Below are positions 59,287-64,000 of a stretch of 64,000 nucleotides of DNA, in pieces. This DNA comes from Neoechinorhynchus agilis (lineage: Eukaryota; Acanthocephala). Position 1 is the first letter of the stretch, and each line of letters opens with the position of its first letter. Position numbers and translations under genes: made by a program. The notes under the pieces were generated by a model that did not search any database, was not told the origin of the DNA, and was given only the letters and a program-made list of their open reading frames with translations. The stretch lies in assembly GCA_051530055.1 (NCBI GenBank), contig CM121342.1:14880001-14944000 (forward strand), given 5' to 3'.

Positions 59287-60379
59287 ATGATCAGTCCTGC
59301 GTTTTTCGCTGCCGCTAGGGCAGTTGCTATTATTCTTACAATTGTAAGCATTGTCATTTATACGGTCGCCATGACAGGTACTAGATTCTATCTCTTTCGG
59401 GATCAAAAAAATAATATCATTACGATTGAACAGCAGGTTGGGCTGTTCCGACAATGCGTCAGGACGCTTTCAAGTGAGCAGTACATTAAGATAATGGATC
59501 TCAACCACATTGTAGAAGCATTCAGAATCTTTCAAATATACAGGTAGTCTGAATAAAAATGGAAAAATACTGGGAAGGTGAATTGTTGATACGCGACTCC
59601 ATTTAAATCTAGTAAAATCAAAAACTCGACAAAATTTGGGCTTTTTTTGCATTTTGACAGCAATAAAATTAAGGGCAATCTTCAATACGGTACAGATGGT
59701 CCAGAAGGCCGGCCGGTTTTGAAATAAGTCTTGTTAGTTTCAAGAAATCAAGATAGGAATTAGAGTTTCAAGCATTCTTTGGACGAATAATTTGGAGTTC
59801 ACAAGCTCACCAGTATCGAATGAGATCTCTTGTCGCACACTGTGCGCAAAATATACATCAGAAATCACTGGTAATCGTACTTACAAGATTTTATTTATCG
59901 TTTCAATGGTATTGGCAGCATTGTTTGCGATTCTGGAAGCGATCTACTTATGTCTTGGATTTAAGCACGACATTCGTGCATTGGGAATCATTTCTGAGGC
60001 TATTTTAGGAATATCTTGGTTAGCGCTATCGATTGGTCAGTTTATAGGTTTCGATTTATTTGCTCGCGCACTATTTGTGGCTGCATATTCTACACGAGTA
60101 CGGGGAAGAGATTATAATCTGGCAATAACTGGTTTGGTATTGGGATGCGTCGCAGTATTCATTGCTCTCTTAGCGTCTATCATTTCAATGTGCACCGATG
60201 ATTACAATCGAAGCGGAAAAAACGAAGAGAAATTAGCCGAACCAAGCATGGCAAATGACACACAAGGAATCTTACTGGACTATTACGATGTTAATGGTCT
60301 ACCCCAAACCGATAACTTATATGCAAGTAATTCTGGATTTAGTAACGTGGATCAGCAATATAATTCAGCTTATTACTGA
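59287..60379 (+). CDS. Claudin/Clc-like tetraspan membrane protein
   Basis: Two exons, 59287-59543 and about 59806-60379, joined in phase (TAC AG / C TCA) across a 262-nt intron. There are four membrane segments. TM1 is AVAIILTIVSIVIYTVAMTG. A first extracellular loop holds VGLFRQC, the counterpart of the GLWxxC motif of claudins, and a CRTLC pair. TM2 starts ILFIVSMVLAALFAILEA, TM3 spans IISEAILGISWLALSIG, and TM4 is LAITGLVLGCVAVFIALL. The cytosolic tail is Tyr- and Asn-rich and ends QQYNSAYY. Such proteins form or regulate cell junctions; the Clc-like branch is best known from nematodes. An acceptor (attgttgcag) ends 14 bases before the ATG. The second exon's exact start is the least certain point. 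Confidence 0.75.
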
Positions 60380-61129
60380 TTCCTTCAGGCATTTCAGTTA
60401 CTTATTACCTTCTAATGAAAAATTCACTTTAGTTGTCAGTGTGGATCTTCGTCAATGTGCTAAAAATATTCAGTTGACATTTGCCGATTTTAATAACGAT
60501 TTTTGTATCCGTTATCTTACCTCGATTCGCTCATTTAGCTCCTCACTCTGTCATCCAATTGATAAAGGAGCCCTTAGATATTTCTTAATTTTTGTATTAT
60601 GTGAATAATGTATTTAAATTCAAAGAAACTTGCTTGTTAAGAATTAAAATATTTCTTAATTTTACTTGTATAATAAAGATAAAACCAAAAATTCTACAAT
60701 AATTTTAACAGTTTTATAGCTGGCGAAGTGACAACGGAGCGGATGACCAAAAAACGGAGAAGTAAAAATGCTTCGATCCGTCGCTTTACATTTTCCAATT
60801 TTTAACCTTGGAAAATGGTTGGTAGCAACAACAAACTATTTTTAACAGAGGGTGAGCTTTGCGATTTCAAAGAAGGAAATGCTGGATCCTCGAGGCAATG
60901 GAGGATAAAAACGTTCTTAAGTTCTCATCGTAACTTTTACAAAGTACGCCCAGATTAAACTAAAGCACCTAGGAAGTAAATTACATTTTTAACTATCCGA
61001 TTATACTGCCATCGATATTCATGATAAATTTGAACTTGGTAACTGTACATTTCTAATGGGGATAAAAAAGATTGCAGTCGTACCACGAACCGCAGAATTT
61101 TTAACCAACATTGGAAAATGGTGTTGAAA
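60380..61129. other. Tetraspan 3' flank and PLE-related flank
   Basis: AATAAA-type signals follow the tetraspan gene (about 60672). From 60790 to 60960 the sequence (attttccaat, ctggatcctcgaggcaatgg) is a direct, diverged copy of 63120-63245. That pair therefore brackets the Penelope-like element between. Confidence 0.55.
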
Positions 61130-61159
61130 ATAAAATCCATATGTTTGAGATATGGGAAT

Positions 61160-61230
61160 TTGAAGTAAAGAATTAATTTATTGAATTGAATATTTCGATC
61201 CAAACCAGGATCTTCTTCAGCAATTCTAAA
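61160..61230 (-). ncRNA. Hammerhead-like motif at one PLE end
   Basis: Minus strand: CTGAAGA (61214-61220), a perfect five-pair stem II GATCC-tggttt-GGATC, then GAAA (61193-61196). CTGANGA and GAAA are the conserved hammerhead core. Stems I and III were not settled; PLE hammerheads are known to have weak stem III. Confidence 0.55.
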
Positions 61231-63039
61231 AAAGAGAGGCAGGGAATGTCAAAAACTATCACACGTTGATCTTATCGGGTTGAATCCGAAGCTTCAATCT
61301 GTAATCCGGCTTGTTTCCATCAAAAATGGATGACGACTGGATATACACAGCTTCGATGACCACACGACTGAATCGATCGTTACTTCGTAATAACACTTGT
61401 GTGTTATCAAAATCGATATGATGTCCAGTATTCACAACGTGTGAGACCACTGCAGAACTCAAGTCATTCTTTCTATTTATCGATCGCCTGTGCTCTTGAA
61501 TTCTCCTATTTAGATCGTTCGTTTGTCCGATGTAGACCTGATTACATTCACTACATGGGATCTTATATACTGATCCAGATTGAGGTTCGCCTTTTTGTTG
61601 GGACAAAGCAGTGTGTAAATTACGTACCTTCCGACAATACACATCTACCAGGGTACTGCTAATACCTGTTTGTAGTGTCCTCTGCATCTTCCTGAACAAG
61701 GATTCGTCGTGGAAGGGGACCTCTAGGAAAATCTTCTCTTTCTTCGCATTAGAAACATTCCCGTGGCTGCGTCTCACTCCTTCAAGTCATCTTTGTACCA
61801 AATGTAGAGGATACCCGAGTCTGCCCGACAAGTCGAATAGGAAATTAATCTCTTCATCCCGTATAAATTCCTCACTACAGTGTGTAAAAGCTCTGTGAAA
61901 TAAACATCTAATCCTAGACATTTTTTATCTTTGCGGTTGCATTGAGCTCCATGGAACAAAACGATGCGGGACACCATATTTCCTATACACGCTCGTTGTG
62001 TATGAATTCTCCCTTCGTTCAATTGATACATCGAGAAACGAAAAATATCCTCGTTCTTCAATGTCCATTGTCCACTGTATGTGTTCGTCCTTACCATTCA
62101 GCTGATTGTGAAGCTCCTCAGGAGACAGGACAGAAGAGTCTAGCAATATGAAGGTATCGTCCACATATCTAACCCAGAATGCGATCCCAGGGATGGCCTT
62201 TAGGAAATCAGATTCCCATTGCCTCATATATAACTCAGCTAAGATAGGAGCTAGAGGACTTCCCATTGCCAAGCCATCTTTTTGGTCATAGTCGCATCCC
62301 TCGAATCGAAAATTGGAAAATCTGGTACAGAACTGTAAAAGTTTTTTCCAATCAGTTTTAGTAAGTTTCCATTCATTGTTAAGTACAAGCAAAGGAATAG
62401 CTAGATTGATCGCACGATTCACAGGAATTTTTGTGAAGAGGGACGTAACATCAGCAGAAACCATTGTGTAAGTAGAACCCCAATTAGAGCGAAGTCTTGA
62501 TATGAAATCCTTACCATTATCAATAGTATTATCGGAAGATATTATTATACTACGTAGCATATCTGCTATTTTTCGGGACATATCAGTACAGAATGTCGAG
62601 TGGGCAGCCACTATAGGTCGAAACTTAATAGGGTTTTTGTGTACCTTGGCGAGAAGGTATAGTCTGGGCGTTTTTGCATCAGTAGAGCGAAGTGCTTTAT
62701 AATCATCAGGAGGAAGCTTCCCTTGATTTTTCAATCTCAAAATAAATGAGTTGAATTCCCTTTCACGACTTTTTGTTGGGCATGTACTGAGCTGCTCAAA
62801 CTCATTATCGTTGAGGATTTCAAAGCCTGCTTCTCGTGAATACTGGACATCATATCGATTTTGATAACACACAAGTGTTATTACGAAGTAACGATCGATT
62901 CAGTCGTGTGGTCATGGAAGCTGTGTATATCCAGTCGTCATCCATTTTTGACGGAAACAAGCCGGATTACAGATTGAAGCTTCGGATTCCACCCGATAAG
63001 ATCAACGTGTGATAGTTTTTGACATTCCCTGCCTCTCTT

Positions 63040-63080
63040 TTTTAGAATTGCTGAAGAAGATCCTAGTTTGGATCGAAATA
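63040..63080 (+). ncRNA. Hammerhead-like motif at the other PLE end
   Basis: Plus strand: CTGAAGA (63051-63057), stem II GATCC-tagttt-GGATC (within 63058-63074), GAAA (63075-63078). One loop base differs from the copy at 61.2 kb and the stem is intact. Confidence 0.55.
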
Positions 63081-63340
63081 TTCAATTCAATAAATTAATT
63101 CTTTACTTCAAATTCCCATATCTCAAACATTGGAAAATGGCTTGTTGCAACAATAGCTCGTACAGCCAAATATTTTTATCAGAGAATCGGCGATTCAGAA
63201 AGAGAATGCTGAATCCTCGAGGCAATGGAGCATAAAGATGTTTCGCCATTCCCATCAGAACTTTGAGCATTCGAAGTTGTAATCGATTGATGTTTTTAAG
63301 ATTACTAAGCGCTGCTCGGTTGTTCAGCCGCATGTTTTAT

Positions 63341-63640
63341 CTATTGATGATTGTTTGATTGACAATCCGACTGGACCAATCTGTACATCACCGGCGTACG
63401 TAATGGACCGTGTGTGAAACTGCTCATCCCTTTCAACTCTCGAGCCGATATCACTTTTCGAAGAGCAGCATTCAACTTCTTGCGCTGTTGCTCATGTTCG
63501 TCTTTTGTCGCCATTGTATATGTATCAGTGTGACCCAATAACGTCCCCATCATCGCACTTTCCACGCTGCTTTCCATCGCCACGAGATCACCTCCCTTAT
63601 CGCTCACTGTTATCCTCATCTCCTTCTTTTGCACTTTCTC
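63341..63640 (-). mobile_element. Second PLE lineage, RT N-terminal fragment
   Basis: Minus strand reads MRITVSDKGGDLVAMESSVE, then a polar helical stretch (KKLNAALRKVISA) and MYRLVQS. This matches the N-terminal RT region of PLEs (the 'DKG' motif and following linker). It differs from the element at 61-63 kb. It abuts, head to head, the plus-strand RT fragment that starts at about 63650. Confidence 0.6.
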
Positions 63641-63649
63641 TTTCAGAGA

Positions 63650-64000
63650 CCTCAGTGCTCGTCATTCACTCAACGGAAGAGTGCAACCTTTTTCGTTATC
63701 GAAACCAGCTATATAAGCAAGTTCGTGGTCTCGCAATGGGAAATAGTTTGGCTCCGGTATTGGCCATCCTCTACCTCGATGACCTGGAAAGACTGCACAT
63801 CTATCCACATTTAGCGTCGAGTCAAGTTTACTTCCGCTATGTGGACGATGTGTTGCTGACCTTCACCGAGGATGATGAGGTCGATACCATTGAGTCACTA
63901 TTAAATTCAATGGACTCGAATAGGAGGATTCAAGTTACAAGAGACCAACCTTCGGACTACCTGCCATTCCTCAATCTCCGCTTCAAATCCGACGATGTGT
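63650..64000 (+). mobile_element. Second PLE lineage, RT catalytic part (runs off the window)
   Basis: Plus strand reads YKQVRGLAMGNSLAPVLAIL, then VYFRYVDDVLLTFTEDDE and SDYLPFLNLRFKSDDV. It is the PLE reverse transcriptase palm with the YVDD box. It is open to the window edge, so the rest lies outside. Same general family as the neighbour at 61-63 kb but clearly another lineage. Confidence 0.7.

Larger units (their letters stand above)
61130..63130 (-). mobile_element. Penelope-like element (PLE) with inverted ends
   Basis: On the minus strand a PLE reverse transcriptase runs from AGFEILNDNEFEQLSTCP through RLYLLAKVHKNPIKFRPIV, VSADVTSLFTKIPVNRAI, GLAMGSPLAPILAELYMRQW and FWVRYVDDTFILLDSS to FSFLDVSIERR. 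A GIY-YIG endonuclease follows: SVYKIPCSECNQVYIGQTND with RRIQEHRRS. RT plus GIY-YIG is the PLE hallmark. The element is broken in about two places and lacks its 5' part. The last 275 bp or so (61130-61435) are repeated in opposite orientation at 62855-63130, so it is bounded by inverted copies of its own 3' end. This layout is known for PLEs. The two ends are close in sequence, so the insertion looks fairly young. Confidence 0.85.

Overview
The window reads as the nuclear genome of a small animal. Genes have short GT-AG introns (mostly 40-50 nt) and encode animal-specific proteins: a teneurin-like adhesion protein, alpha-catenin, the dynactin actin-related protein ACTR1, leukotriene A4 hydrolase, a chitin-binding secreted protein and a claudin-like tetraspan. 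Several start codons lie a few bases after a good 3' splice site with no visible upstream exon, and one gene pair (EF-hand then COA4) is separated by only 14 nt that end in a splice acceptor. That is what spliced-leader trans-splicing with operons looks like. Chitin-binding and Clc-like tetraspan genes make a nematode, or another small trans-splicing ecdysozoan, the best guess. The species is not identifiable from sequence alone.

Layout. 1-4 kb: no supported gene. 4.07-10.4 kb (+): a ten-exon teneurin-like gene that ends after the NHL propeller; a DHHC palmitoyltransferase gene sits inside one of its introns on the same strand. 11.6-13 kb (+): a small orphan gene, then the EF-hand/COA4 pair. 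13.1-14.9 kb: an RLE-type LINE. 16-18.7 kb: a tRNA-derived SINE, an 87-nt tandem duplication and ACTR1 (+). 19-26.3 kb (-): alpha-catenin and LTA4H. 26.4-29.9 kb: RTE and pogo-like debris. 30-32.2 kb: a four-exon tail-anchored orphan (+) and an EF-hand gene (-). 32-34.9 kb: AT-rich, nothing recognised. 34.9-39.35 kb: an RLE-type LINE split by an RTE LINE. 39.4-39.6 kb: a large hairpin carrying a hammerhead ribozyme fold. 40.4-41.6 kb: LINE fragments. 43-48.2 kb (-): chitin-binding protein, an SQD2-like glycosyltransferase of four exons, and a secreted orphan. 48.6-49.5 kb: another RLE LINE copy (-). 51.66-52.79 kb (+): an intronless divergent actin. 53.2-58.5 kb: one RTE LINE inserted inside another, with a 16-bp target-site duplication. 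59.3-60.4 kb (+): tetraspan. 60.8-64 kb: two Penelope-like element (PLE) lineages in inverted arrangements, the first with hammerhead-like motifs at both ends.

The host genes are housekeeping and cell-adhesion genes with no obvious shared pathway, apart from alpha-catenin, the tetraspan and the teneurin-like protein (junctions and adhesion) and actin plus ACTR1 (cytoskeleton). The least expected items are the shortened teneurin with a nested gene, the plant/bacterial-type glycosyltransferase with animal introns, and the family of dispersed repeats built around hammerhead ribozyme cores.
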